NCBI GenBank assembly: GCA_033297205.1
Contig: MU859488.1
Span: 1-13,236, forward strand
Length of the DNA stretch: 13,236 nt
Source of the DNA: Pseudoneurospora amorphoporcata
Lineage: Eukaryota > Ascomycota > Sordariomycetes > Sordariales > Sordariaceae
Direction: 5' to 3'
Part shown: positions 1-8,855 of the stretch, one piece after another
How positions within the stretch are numbered: the stretch's first letter is position 1
Layout of the letters: each line of letters opens with the position of its first letter
Position numbers and translations under genes: made by a program
The notes under the pieces: model-generated
What the model was told of the DNA's origin: nothing
The model's database searches: none
The model's input: the letters and a program-made list of their open reading frames with translations, nothing else

Positions 1-159
1 GGAATGGCTAAGAACGATGAAAGCAAAAGGTTACTCGTGAGAGCAGCCATTGACGTTTGGGAGAGCTTGGAAGAAGAGGTGTTGAATGAGCTCATAGAGA
101 CGATGGTCAACAGGTTGAAGGCTGTGGTGGATGCACAAGGGTGGTATACCAAGTATTGA
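1..159 (+). CDS. Tc1/mariner-type transposase, C-terminal fragment (cut by window edge)
   Basis: The frame is open from base 1 to a TGA at 157-159 and gives the last 52 residues of a DDE transposase, which cuts and pastes DNA at TA dinucleotides. Seen: a W-E-S-L-E-E-E pattern, then a helix with L-I-E-T-M-x-x-R-L, then V-V-D-A-Q-G-x-Y-T-K-Y at the very end. This matches the usual Tc1-like C-terminus, where a Trp is followed by an L-I-x-S-M-x-x-R helix and a final T-K-Y-type end. The 157 bp that follow end in a clear Tc1-type terminus next to TA, which supports the call independently. The catalytic residues lie outside the window, so activity cannot be judged. This stretch has no stop codon, so its end at least is not decayed. 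Confidence 0.85.
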   Translation, partial: GMAKNDESKRLLVRAAIDVWESLEEEVLNELIETMVNRLKAVVDAQGWYTKY

Positions 160-316
160 ATTACACCGTTGGAAAGCCTTCGTTTAGAAGAATCTAGTAT
201 TCGAATTTTGGCTTCAAGTAATGAAAACTAGGCTTTAGAACGCTTATTGAATAAAAGGGGTGATGACCAGGGATTTGCATGCCAAGAATTTGAGCGAGAC
301 TTTTGTCCCCCCACTG
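1..316 (+). mobile_element. Tc1-like DNA transposon, 3' end
   Basis: The element runs in from the left edge and ends at G316. Bases 160-256 are a 3' untranslated stretch. About 257-316 has the character of a terminal inverted repeat: read inward from the end it begins CAGTGGGGGGACAAAAGTC, the CAGT(G/T)-type start usual for Tc1-like elements. TA at 317-318 is the expected target duplication. The partner repeat and 5' half are outside the window, so repeat length cannot be measured here. Confidence 0.8.
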
Positions 317-318
317 TA
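317..318. repeat. TA target-site duplication of the Tc1-like element (right copy)
   Basis: The TA dinucleotide directly follows the terminal CCACTG. Tc1/mariner elements always insert at and duplicate TA. Only the right copy is inside the window. Confidence 0.7.
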
Positions 319-836
319 CCTACTTTCTAAGACTCTGAATGGTCAATGGAGTCCTGAATGCCCGTGACACCGTACGACGGGAGGCGCCGCGGTAACTTGT
401 AGCCCATTTGTGGGCACGGTGTAAGCTGCGTGATTTGGGAGGGGGGTTTACACTACGCGATTTCAACATGAAAATGAAGAGTGACGGGAAAAAAATAAGA
501 AAAAAGCCTACAGTACCATCTCACGTTCAGGTTTTCCATTCCGTTCCAAGAAACCAAAAAAGCCATTCAACATGCGCAATCGCTATCTACAATCTCTAAA
601 TATAATAGACACCTCGGTCAGCCAAAACGATTAAAAGACAATCCAACAACGAGAAGTTCAAATCGCACACTGATGCACCAACCCGGTGGCACTTAAAAAA
701 CAAGGAGACACTAACACTATGCAGCATTCCCAAACCGGTACGCCCCGATTAACCAGACGGTAGATAATTCCAGCCCGCTGACATCAAATCATGTTCCTGT
801 CCAGTCCTTCTCGCTACCACCGCCGCCCAATTATGG
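319..836. other. Intergenic stretch between the transposon and the regulator gene
   Basis: No convincing gene. The part nearest 837 should hold the 3' untranslated region of the minus-strand regulator gene. There is no canonical AATAAA on the minus strand close to the stop, which is common in fungi. A 63-codon plus-strand frame at 408-599 is short, lysine-rich and unlike any family I know, so I do not call it. The stretch 413-466 contains a short imperfect direct repeat (CTGCGTGATTT versus CTACGCGATTT). Confidence 0.6.
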
Positions 837-3420
837 TCAGTATGACATGTCGATGTACTCTGGCGCTGTCTGCCAACCGTGCGGGTCCTCGCTATCCAAA
901 AACCTGCAGTCGCTCCCCAGGCTGAGCTCACTAGAGGACGAGTCCGGACCTGACTCGTCGATCGACTTTGCCAACCCCAGCTCCTTCGCCAACTTAGTTA
1001 TGCCACGCGACCCTAGGTGGCCAGTGTGATCCCAACGGAACGTTCCCGACGCTACCGGGATATCTTCCTCATCCACCACCTTTTCCGTGACTACGATCGC
1101 ATTGCTGCTCTTTCCCTGGGCACAAGCCGTGCCCGCCGGTCCCACCTCATCACCACCCCAAGGTCGGCAAAGTGCTGACAACAGTGACTGTGACAGCGCG
1201 GCCACGCGCTCCTTGGCATGCTTCGGCATCGTGAGAAGGTACTCCGGATCCGGCTCCTCAAGCTGTTCCGGTTCCACCATCGGTGTATCCACGCTGTTGT
1301 TGACTCCGGTGGCACCAGGGATAGGCGGGAAGTCAGGAGGCATGGTGACCCAGTCTTCCGTCCTCTGCCTGGTCGTTTGGTCGCCATTGCTCGGAAGAGC
1401 GGCTGCCAGGCTCTTAAAGATGGCGGAGAGCCGCACGTGGAAGCGAAGAGCAACCGGATCGATTCTTCCGCAGAATTCGAGTGTATCCAGGCACAGCTGC
1501 GCTAGTTTGAGGTCCGGAGCCCAGGAGCTGACCGGGAAGCCATGAAGCTGTTTCTGCGCAACCGAATGCAAAATGACAACACACGAGGTATGTGCTTGGA
1601 AGCTGATGTGGTTATGTTAGTCGACGCATTCAAAGATTTTCACTGGATGGGAATATTGTAAGAACTTACATGACCAACCAGCAGCGCTGGAAGAGACCAC
1701 GTTCACCGTGCAGCAAAGCAAGCAGACGGGCTGAATGCTTGGCGGCAATCAGGCCTTGGGAAACATGCTTGAGCAGCTTGCGGTCCTCCTCGGGGACGGA
1801 CTCGCTAGCAACAATAACCTCCTCGCCATTAATCGTGGTCGTTTGGATGAGCCGAGCAGCAATCCAGCGATACAAGAGCTGCATGGCACCGAGATATAGC
1901 AGATGAACGTGGTAGATAGACCTTCGAACTGTATCGTCAAGACCAGGCTTGGCAAGGTTGGCCAACTGTACGTCGATCGGAAGCTTCTCGTGCCACTTCT
2001 CGAGGTATTCGTTAGCGACAACGGTAAGTCTGGGAAGATCCTGAAATTCGAGTTGCATGCGGAGGAGTTCGGCCTTGAGAAGCGATATCTTGGTCATCTC
2101 CCTCTGGACGGTCTCAGTGACATGAAGCGGGTAATGAGGCTCAACTTCGGCAATGGGGACAAACTTCAAAAAGTCTGATCCAGCGCTACCGGAGATGTAC
2201 CCCAAAGTAGATGAAAGCCAGCTGGAAAAAAACATTAACGTCCTCCAAGTCTTCCTGTAGTCGACCATCTCGTCGGTCCTTTCGTCGCGGAGCAAAATGG
2301 TGGTATTCAAGCCAAACTGTCGAGACATGCTCATGCCGAGTTCAACCCAAGCAAGCGAAATAGTGGCCTTGTTCATGACGTTGAAGAATGCCAACATGGT
2401 GCAAACCTTGATGGCATCGAGTGATGACTCTTCAAGAACATCCACAAAATATCGCCGGGCGACTTCATAGAAGATGTGTTCCGAGCCCTTTTCGAAGTCG
2501 TCAGGGTTGTACTGAATTCCAATGGCGGCGACTGAGCAAAGGCAGCATATCGCCATCTTCTGCGAATAGTTCGGGCGTCCATCGTAGCCAAAAACGGTTG
2601 TGAAATACCGATCCATCTCCTGCTGAGAAAAGACATGGAAAAGCTTTCCGCTCGAGCTGTAGAAACTGTTGAGAGCCGCACGGGTGGCGTCCGCGTTGGG
2701 AATGACGAAACGAATCAAAAACGCCGAATGATCGACACGCAGGCGCGCCGTGGTGTTCCCTGAACCTGAGATTAGTTGCATACTACCTTCAGACGACTCG
2801 TCCGAAGATGAAGAGCTAGATTGCAAAGCACGCTTGATGATGTCCGTTGATAAAGTCGGGACAGCTGATGGTGGTGTCGATGACTCGGAAAGTGACCCGC
2901 CCATGCTGGGCGACGTCGAATCGGTGCGATGAAGTCCAGGGACGATCCGGTCGCCATTCTCGCTGGACGCAGCCGACGAAAGCGAAACGATATCGTCGGC
3001 ATTTCGAATTTGTCGAAGCAATGCTTCAGCCTCTTCGGGTGATTTTTGCTGAAGGGCGGTCACCAACTTCTCCAACGCCTCCAGTCGTGATTTCATCGCC
3101 TCCTGGCGGGACTGGCCTTCCTCGCCCTCGTAACCGCATGGCTTATTCTTGGTCTTGCAGCTAGTGCATCTGGGGCGAAGACCATCGCACTATCATCCCA
3201 AACATAACCAAACATCAGCGTCTCAAGAAAAAGAATTAGAGGGAGGACTAGAGCATACCTTGGCCTTGTATCGACGGCACGTATGACAGGCCTGAGTCAC
3301 AGCCTTGACCCTCCTGGCGTGCTTCTCTCCATTAACACGGCCGGAGCCAGATGAAGTGCCTGATTTCGCCACTTTCAACGGTGCCGGCTGAATAGGTTTG
3401 TACTGCGTTGGTGGAGCCAT
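837..3420 (-). CDS. Zn(II)2Cys6 fungal transcription factor, 3 exons, 815 aa
   Basis: Exons are 3420-3259, 3189-1670 and 1602-837, and the joined coding length (2448 nt) is an exact multiple of three. Intron 1 (3258-3190, 69 nt; GTATGC...GATAG) splits the zinc cluster. Intron 2 (1669-1603, 67 nt; GTAAGT...CTAAC...CAG) removes an in-frame stop and continues the reading frame. The six cysteines are C45, C48, C55, C62, C65 and C72 (CX2CX6CX6CX2CX6C), which bind two zinc ions and contact CGG-type sites. A leucine-rich coiled coil follows at about 88-115 for dimerisation, then a Ser-rich linker (about 118-200). The fungal-specific middle homology region spans roughly 230-480, with LAWVELGMSMSRQFGLN near 333-349. 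The tail (about 770-815) is Ser/Asp-rich and could activate transcription. The start is the only in-frame ATG upstream of the cluster. I recognise the family, not the ortholog, so target genes are unknown. No break is visible. Confidence 0.9.
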
Positions 3421-3957
3421 CGGAACGGAGCTGTGTTGGTGATGCAATCCGGAACCGCGGTACGGGACGGGAGCGGACGCGGCGCGGAGTCTCGGATATC
3501 GGAGAGGGACGCCGACGAGGTGGCTGGCGACGGAGCTACTGAGATTGTATGTACAGTGTAGGCCCGACAATATGGGAACACAGCGGGTCCCGCCTTGTTT
3601 TCTGGAGAGATCCGGCCGGGCGTCCAGGGATCAGGGTTCACACTTTTGTTGTTCGGCCGGTTCAGGTTCGGAACCGGGATCGGCTTGCTGGGAATGAGGT
3701 ACCTCGTCAATCCCGTAACAGCGCTTGAGTTTCGCGGCTCTGGCTGGGCGGAAAACTGCGGAAATCCTTGGGAAAGCCTCAGTCGTGAAACCGGCAACGG
3801 GCACGGGTAAAGCAACTGACGTCGGCGGCGGTTTGGGGCTTGTTGTCCAGCAGTCCTTTTTGGGAGGGAGGGGAAGGGGGTTGCTCAATCCTTTCCACGG
3901 TGGCAGCGGAGGATGTTGGGTTGTTGAAGGACGGAAAAGGTAGTCAGTCTACGTAGT
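3421..3957 (-). promoter_or_regulatory. ATG-free leader and proximal promoter of the Zn2Cys6 regulator gene
   Basis: I read all 537 bases upstream of the chosen start for CAT (ATG on the minus strand) and found none until 3958-3960. A strand of this length should contain about eight by chance. A pyrimidine-rich tract on the minus strand (complement of 3855-3881) and a CRE-like TGACGTC at 3817-3823 lie within it. This is consistent with a long untranslated leader scanned by ribosomes, beginning somewhere near 3850-3950. The transcription start itself is inference. Confidence 0.5.
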
Positions 3958-4875
3958 CATGAGAGGGATGACGAAGGAAGTGATTGCTGCGTTGCAACTT
4001 TCGCTTGCGGCCGCCGCTTCGACGAAATGTGACAAGGCGTGCCGCGGCCGGGCCACTTTGGGTATGATGGACTACGGTAAATGCACTTTTGGCCACAATC
4101 TCCGTACCAAGTTCAAATCTGGCAGGAAAAGTCGTCGAACAAATGGACAAAATTGCAGGTGTGATAATCGGCTCTGTTGTCCGGGGCAGCATTTGAAATC
4201 TCGGCACCACAAGAGTCTGTCTCCCGGACGGAGTGTGGCACGGGGGCATGGCATACTGTGTACATCGCAGGAACGCTACAAGAATGCGGTAGCTGTACAG
4301 GTGCTTTGCGATACAATCCCCCCCGCTGTGCCTTGTCCGGACTGCGACTCGTTGGCAGAACTGCCAGCTCGCTCTGGCTAACCCAGGATCAGGATCTGCC
4401 CCTTCATCAGGTGGGTGATGCCCACAGTGACGGTGCGATCCGAGGACGGCGCCCACACGCACAGTACATAGGTATGTATGTATCGCGTACGGCTCACCTC
4501 CCTGAGGTGGCAGCGGCGACCATTATTGTCCCTCGACGGATCGATCCCGTTACGATCAGGAATGCAGCAGAGGCCCCGAGACAGCCGCGAAAATGGGATG
4601 CAGACGGGCATGCAGGCCATCACTTCACTCTGAATGCGATTGTCGCTTTTATTGGGCCGGGACTTGGAGAAGTTGGATGGCGGGCGTTGGACGGCGCGCC
4701 ACAAGGTACCGAACCGTTGGCATGAGCTGATCCAGTCCCAGTTCATGGATTCAAAGTTCGGGTAGGTTGAAGCTGCCAATGGGGCGGAGCCGTAAGGAGA
4801 CAGAGTGTAACGGGTTGGACACCCGGCAGACCGATCCTTGTCCGGCATCGCGCACGTTGGAATGCATTCTCCAGT

Positions 4876-4934
4876 GGACTCTTTCTCACGTTCGCTTTTT
4901 TTTTTTCATCTTTTCTTGCTCTAATTTCTTTCAG
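4876..4934 (+). other. Pyrimidine-rich tract with T11 run, ending in a 3'-splice-site-like sequence
   Basis: The tract contains eleven T at 4896-4906 and ends GCTCTAATTTCTTTCAG at 4934, which resembles a branch site (CTAAT) followed by a fungal acceptor. It may equally be a C/T-rich core promoter. The nearest downstream ATG on this strand (5009) opens a 46-codon frame. No matching upstream exon was established. Confidence 0.25.
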
Positions 4935-5008
4935 CTGCGAAGCTCGCCGACAACAAGCGATCCGCAAATCCGGGGCTGCCTTTTTAGTCGACCTGCAGTC
5001 AACTGGCC

Positions 5009-5149
5009 ATGGTCAGCGGAGACAACAAGAAAGAAGTTGGCGGTTGGCTTGCCGTGATTGGGCATTGCGGTGGTAGGAATGGGGACGGCAGGAGGATGAA
5101 TGGAGACGCAGGGAGGGGAGCGATGGGGACGGATGGGGCTGATGGATAG
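5009..5149 (+). CDS. Weak small ORF, 46 aa, Gly/Asp-rich
   Basis: The frame begins ATG in the good context GGCCATGG, 75 bp after the acceptor-like CAG at 4934, and ends at TAG 5147-5149. The product is Gly/Asp/Arg-rich because the second half lies in a G-rich low-complexity block with repeated GATGGGGAC-like units. No domain is recognisable. It is more likely chance than a gene, and is recorded because of its position after the pyrimidine tract. Confidence 0.12.
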   Translation: MVSGDNKKEVGGWLAVIGHCGGRNGDGRRMNGDAGRGAMGTDGADG

Positions 5150-5868
5150 GATGGGCAATACCGCTTTATTTCATTCAACTGGGTTGGGAAAGTTCCTGAT
5201 CATTGCTGTCGCATCGCGTTTCCACTTTTGGGACCAGACACTGGGGTGCCCCTGGGGTGTCTGATTCGCAATCGCTAACACCGCCCACAATCGCTGCCGT
5301 GGGTCTGGTTTCTGATGTTGGTTTCTGCCGTCGTCGGTTGATGTCCAATTGGTATGCAATTGTACAGTTGATCGTACTTGTGATGGACGGGTACTATTAC
5401 ACTACTAACGAGGTAGCAAAGTCGACAAATTGTGCGTGCGGAAGAGGCCGTTCTAGCCCTTGGTGGCTGCGGGATCGAGAGAGGAGTCGTGGAAGGTTTC
5501 TTGCGTTTCTGGCGTCTGGACTCTGCCGATTATCGAATCTATCGAATATTGGAGACGAGACTGTCTCGAATGGGTCGCACATGGTGGAACGAAAGCGGTC
5601 AAAGTGTCAAGTGATGGGAATGGAGGGCCACAAAAAGAGGTTGCAATGGTGGTCAGACCAACCGTCAAACAACGGACGATTTCTCCTGTACGCGCCAAGC
5701 AGCCCGACTCAGCGAACCGTCAGTCGAGCGACGGGAGTCGAGCCAGTGGCAGCGACAAGTTCCACTTTTGCCTGCGATTTAACGACCCACTCGAAGCACT
5801 TTCAGTGGTGCATATTGGATCCTGACAGCTGGCAGGAAAACGGCGAACACCGACAGAAAGGGTCAAGC

Positions 5869-6420
5869 TCAATGTCCCTGCCCTGTTTTGGGGTCCACGC
5901 TTTCATGACGCATGGGTATTTCTAAGAACCCCAACCCTGGAGCGAAGAAGGAGACGTCAAATTTGATGTCAGCTGGAAGAGCCTTCCCGACGACACTCGG
6001 CTCCGAGAATACCACCACATTTTCTTGGGCTTCGGCAATGGTTTCAGCAAATTCTACAGTGTCGGAACTATGGTCAGGGAAAATTGCCGGTTCAAAACTG
6101 TTGAATAAAGCTCAACATCCATGTTTGCCCAGCCCAAATGGACCACAGTGCCTGAAGGTACGGATGGCGGCGAGAGGTACATAGGTTCAGTGTTAGGGCA
6201 AAGAAAAGGGCCTTCTCTCCTACCGCAATATTGAGGCAATATCATCAGGCCGTACTCGGAGCTTGGCCACCGCGCTGGAGTGCCCGTCAGAGGTGTGGGC
6301 GTCCGGTCCCTGATCTTCACGTCAATGTGCACCCGTCCCGTTCTCCTCGCGCCGATCAAGATACCCAAGGCTTCGAAAAGAAAGAGAGAAAAAATAGCAT
6401 CGGCCGTTCAACCCTGCGTC
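5869..6420 (-). pseudogene. Possible degraded coding region, unrecognised
   Basis: Two minus-strand open frames abut in a way that suggests one interrupted reading frame. The first, about 6405-6054, reads through a hydrophobic stretch (D-A-I-F-S-L-F-L-F-E-A-L-G-I-L-I-G), then basic and Pro-rich sequence, then S-G-T-V-V-H-L-G-W-A-N-M-D-V-E-L. The second, 6111-5872, has 80 codons with only one late Met and reads like a folded protein (for example V-E-F-A-E-T-I-A-E-A-Q-E-N-V-V-V-F and K-F-D-V-S-F-F-A-P-G-L-G-F-L), ending at TGA 5871-5869. They overlap by about 58 bp in different frames, so a frameshift or a small intron would be needed to join them. No start codon in good context was found and no family is recognised. 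Chance open frames remain a serious alternative. Confidence 0.25.
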
Positions 6421-7190
6421 GCTATGATATCGGACGCACTCGAAAAATTAATTCCGCTGAGAGTGGAACATTGTCAACTCCGAGGGTTCCGCTTGCCCGC
6501 CAGCTGCATTCACGCCTGATGAACACACAAAGTACGCGATCCCGGAGATGAACGGAGAAGCAGCGCTGAGGTTCGTCGGCCCTGGAAAAGCCATAGGACC
6601 CCCGTCCCCCTGCACTGACGAACTCGCCGACTCACCGTCGGGAAACCCCTCCTGGTCGCCGTTCCTCGTGACCTCCAGAATATCCTCAGGGTGCCCCAAT
6701 CATCACCTACCTCGCCTTCCTCCTGCCTTTGTTGGAAGCTTCGAGACATGCAGTAGGCGATGGAGGATACTGTACCCCAGTGCCTGCTTCTTCACACAAG
6801 ACAGAGAGTGGTTTATCAGTCATAACAGTCATGAACTTTTGACGTTCGTTTCATCGTGATGCCCGAACAGCAATCATCGTCGCCTCGATGGGTGTTCATC
6901 TGCAGCTCCCGACTGTCCACGGTCGCAGTGTCACAAAAGGGCGGGCGGGTTTCCCGCGCCCGCGCCCGCGCCCCCTACGCCGCGAGCCAGAGCGTACCAG
7001 TCACTGTCAGCAAATTCAGTTCTCGCCAGTCCCGTCTGCATGATCCTCATTGACTCGTCACTCTCACTTTTCTCCAATCCCGCGTCAGCCTGTGCTATAC
7101 AACCGTACCATATGTACTAGCTTCGCAACTAGGAAACCCAACAACGGTACAAACTCACTAGACTTACCTAGTACCCGGAGGTACCAAATC
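6421..7190. other. Intergenic stretch with a GC-rich hexamer repeat
   Basis: No gene is supported. Short frames at 6448-6699 and 6510-6749 (minus) and 6548-6859 (plus) overlap one another and show no family pattern. A small CGCGCC-type tandem repeat lies at 6954-6972, next to G-rich GCGGGCGGG. Confidence 0.45.
6954..6972. repeat. (CGCGCC)n short tandem repeat, about 3 units
   Basis: The bases read CGCGCC CGCGCC CGCGCC C, a simple-sequence tract of alternating GC and CC steps in an otherwise ordinary intergenic stretch. Confidence 0.7.
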
Positions 7191-7523
7191 ATGAATGAAG
7201 AAGGGTTCATACAGTGTGTGCTGTACGTATTCCCGCAGCTCACCAAGCATGACGGTGCTTTAGTGTCCCGCCCAGCCGAGACAATCGGTGTGACGAGATT
7301 GCTTGGGAAGCAGACTGCGGTGCCAGCCGGAGGTTGGGAGTTGGGAGTTGGTCTGAATGGTGGCAACGATTATGCAGGTCCGCCGATAGTTTCGGTTGCT
7401 GGGGGCCACGCAGTCCCAGAAGTTGGGTTGTTGGTGTCAGCGTCTCGGTTGGTGGCACACACGCGGACACACGACCCAATAGTACGGCATATGCAAGCTT
7501 TATTGCCAACTCGAAGGAACTAA
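7191..7523 (+). CDS. Weak hypothetical ORF, 110 aa
   Basis: The frame opens at ATG 7191 (Met-Asn-Glu-Glu-Gly-Phe) and ends at TAA 7521-7523. The product is Gly/Val-rich with no motif that I recognise, no signal peptide and no clear membrane segment. A minus-strand frame of similar length (7240-7530) covers the same bases, which weakens both. The gene model stands only on length and a true ATG, so I rate it low. Confidence 0.15.
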   Translation: MNEEGFIQCVLYVFPQLTKHDGALVSRPAETIGVTRLLGKQTAVPAGGWELGVGLNGGNDYAGPPIVSVAGGHAVPEVGLLVSASRLVAHTRTHDPIVRHMQALLPTRRN

Positions 7524-7611
7524 CTGGCAAGTGTCGTTTTATATGAACCGAACTTCATGATCTTTGTAGATCATAGTCTGTGATATGAAACTCAGTAAGG
7601 TCCAGACACCT

Positions 7612-7619
7612 CACATAAC
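7612..7619. repeat. 8-bp target-site duplication, left copy
   Basis: CACATAAC, matching CAAATAAC at 8088-8095 in 7 of 8 positions. The length fits hAT insertion, and the single mismatch suggests that the insertion is not very recent. Confidence 0.75.
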
Positions 7620-7635
7620 CAGGGCTTCACATAAA
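7620..7635 (+). repeat. Left terminal inverted repeat of the hAT-like MITE
   Basis: CAGGGCTTCACATAAA, identical to the reverse complement of 8072-8087. After these 16 bp the two ends diverge. Confidence 0.9.
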
Positions 7636-8071
7636 CAAACCGTACGTAGAGCAAAGCAAATCAGACCGGGTCCCAGTAAATCAAATCGAGTGCTGGATCA
7701 AGTCAAATCTGGGCCGTAATTTGATTTGTTTAATTTGCGTATTTGTTTCGTCAGAGGGTTAAGATTTTTACAGTGACCTACTCCCCGATATATATACTAT
7801 GATTTTTGCTGCAGGCGGTCGGGTGCAAAGGTCGTATGACTGCTCCAGAAAAAATCGTATCTTAGCACAGAAACCGTATCGAGGTCTAGTGTTAGCGAGA
7901 AATCGTGGTGTTTATAATATTGGGTTGTAGGGGGAGGCAGCTGTGAATGTGACTGGAAAATCTATGATCCGGGCGCAAATCTATGTTGATCAAATGACCC
8001 CTCAACAACGTAAATCGCCACTCGAAATATCCCAAATAAACCAAATCAGACCTCAGATTTGAATTGATTGA

Positions 8072-8087
8072 TTTATGTGAAGCCCTG
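8072..8087 (-). repeat. Right terminal inverted repeat of the hAT-like MITE
   Basis: TTTATGTGAAGCCCTG, the exact reverse complement of the left repeat, followed directly by the right copy of the 8-bp target duplication. Confidence 0.9.
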
Positions 8088-8095
8088 CAAATAAC
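8088..8095. repeat. 8-bp target-site duplication, right copy
   Basis: CAAATAAC directly after the right terminal repeat; it pairs with CACATAAC at 7612-7619. Confidence 0.75.
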
Positions 8096-8155
8096 AGGTA
8101 ACAGGTCAGAAATCTCTGGATCTACTCTCTGAGGAGAGAATGGCAAGAAAGACCA

Positions 8156-8497
8156 GTGATCGCGTGCCCCCAGGCTGTGATCACTTTCTCAAAGGGGTCG
8201 AAATCCGAAAACCCACAATGTCCTCCGACCTCCACGAGTCCACTCAAAGATACCAACTGCCCCTGTCTTTTCCAGTACAAAAGTAGCCTGTTGAGGAACC
8301 GACTAACGATATTGGACATGTTACCTTATCTTTTTGCAAAGTATTACCTGGGAGAAATGAGTCATGAACTTCAAGCCTTCAAAGGTCGGACGAACACTCT
8401 TTACTCAATCTTTGACGATGAAAAGCCGAGGCAAGACATGTTGTCTGGCCTGAGAGCTACGGCGAACACATTTGAGTCCCAGTGGTGGCATGTGTGA
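8156..8497 (+). CDS. Unrecognised ORF or gene remnant, up to 113 aa
   Basis: The open frame begins with GTG; the first true ATGs are internal (Met-Leu-Pro-Tyr and Met-Ser-His-Glu-Leu). The second half looks helical and protein-like: Y-L-F-A-K-Y-Y-L-G-E-M-S-H-E-L-Q, then L-Y-S-I-F-D-D-E-K-P-R-Q-D-M-L-S-G-L, ending Q-W-W-H-V before TGA 8495-8497. The missing N-terminus and the position 60 bp from the MITE suggest a truncated remnant. A 65-codon minus-strand frame with a real ATG (8319-8122) overlaps the first half, so even the strand is uncertain. I do not recognise a family. Confidence 0.25.
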   Translation: MIACPQAVITFSKGSKSENPQCPPTSTSPLKDTNCPCLFQYKSSLLRNRLTILDMLPYLFAKYYLGEMSHELQAFKGRTNTLYSIFDDEKPRQDMLSGLRATANTFESQWWHV

Positions 8498-8645
8498 CCT
8501 TACTGCCCAAGTCTCGTCACATCATCGTCCAATTCACGACATATTTGTCCGAGACAACGACTCGAAAGGCGCCTTTACTGCCCAATCATAATTCAACCCG
8601 AGGCAACTTGGGTCGACCTTGAACGCAAAAAAGCTGGGGAGGGAA

Positions 8646-8816
8646 AGGGGAGCGTCCCACATACCGCACGGGTGGATAAGGGGAGAAATTTTATCTCGGT
8701 GAGACATCGACGAACGGCACTTTACCGAGAAAGGAGGTTTCTAGCGAGTCTGGGATGGCCTCCGTTGCAAGTCTCCCCTTTCCGGTGCAAGGAGTGATGG
8801 GACATTCCTATAAATA
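8646..8816 (+). promoter_or_regulatory. Promoter-like region: three STRE-like motifs and a TATA box
   Basis: AGGGG occurs at 8646-8650 and 8679-8683 and the inverse CCCCT at 8775-8779; this is the stress-response element core bound by Msn2/4-type zinc fingers in fungi. TATAAATA follows at 8809-8816, 40 bp before the ATG of the 56-codon ORF. The order and spacing (upstream elements, TATA, short leader, ATG) look like a compact inducible promoter. The motif is only 5 bp, so regulation by stress is inference. Confidence 0.4.
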
Positions 8817-8855
8817 TGACAACGCGAAAACAACAGGGCGAGATATTTTTTAGCA

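Larger units (their letters stand above)
3961..5868. other. Gene-poor stretch, no recognisable coding region
   Basis: Several overlapping open frames exist on both strands: 4177-4725 plus, 3944-4462 minus and 5203-5925 plus. Each needs a non-ATG start to reach full length, has no family resemblance I can see, and has a Pro/Arg/Ser-rich or patternless composition. Visible sequence structure includes a T11 run at 4896-4906 inside a pyrimidine tract (about 4876-4934), a G-rich low-complexity block at about 5076-5156, and a small palindrome CACCTC-CCT-GAGGTG at 4495-4509. The left part probably holds distal upstream sequence of the regulator gene. Confidence 0.5.
7620..8087. mobile_element. Non-autonomous hAT-like MITE, 468 bp
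   Basis: Perfect 16-bp terminal inverted repeats start CAGGG: CAGGGCTTCACATAAA at 7620-7635 and its reverse complement at 8072-8087. They are flanked by CACATAAC (7612-7619) and CAAATAAC (8088-8095), an 8-bp target duplication with one mismatch. CAGGG termini and 8-bp duplications are the hallmark of the hAT superfamily. The interior is AT-rich, has no coding frame and carries about 15 copies of AAATC/GATTT counting both strands, against about 1-2 expected. Such clusters resemble subterminal transposase-binding motifs of hAT elements. It must have been moved by a transposase encoded elsewhere. Confidence 0.85.

Noticed and set aside
847..1545. Several plus-strand frames up to 152 codons
   Set aside because: They lie opposite exon 3 of the Zn2Cys6 gene, which is spliced in frame with a conserved-looking tail.
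3223..3570. Longer N-terminus for the zinc-cluster protein, starting at 3570
   Set aside because: The codon there is TTG, and no ATG exists upstream of 3420 in this frame or any minus-strand frame until 3960.
3944..4725. Long overlapping frames on both strands (172 and 182 codons)
   Set aside because: Full length needs non-ATG starts and the overlapping frames on opposite strands compete; no recognisable sequence in either.
5203..5925. 240-codon plus-strand frame
   Set aside because: It needs a TTG start, has no motif, hydrophobic pattern or family resemblance, and codon use looks random.
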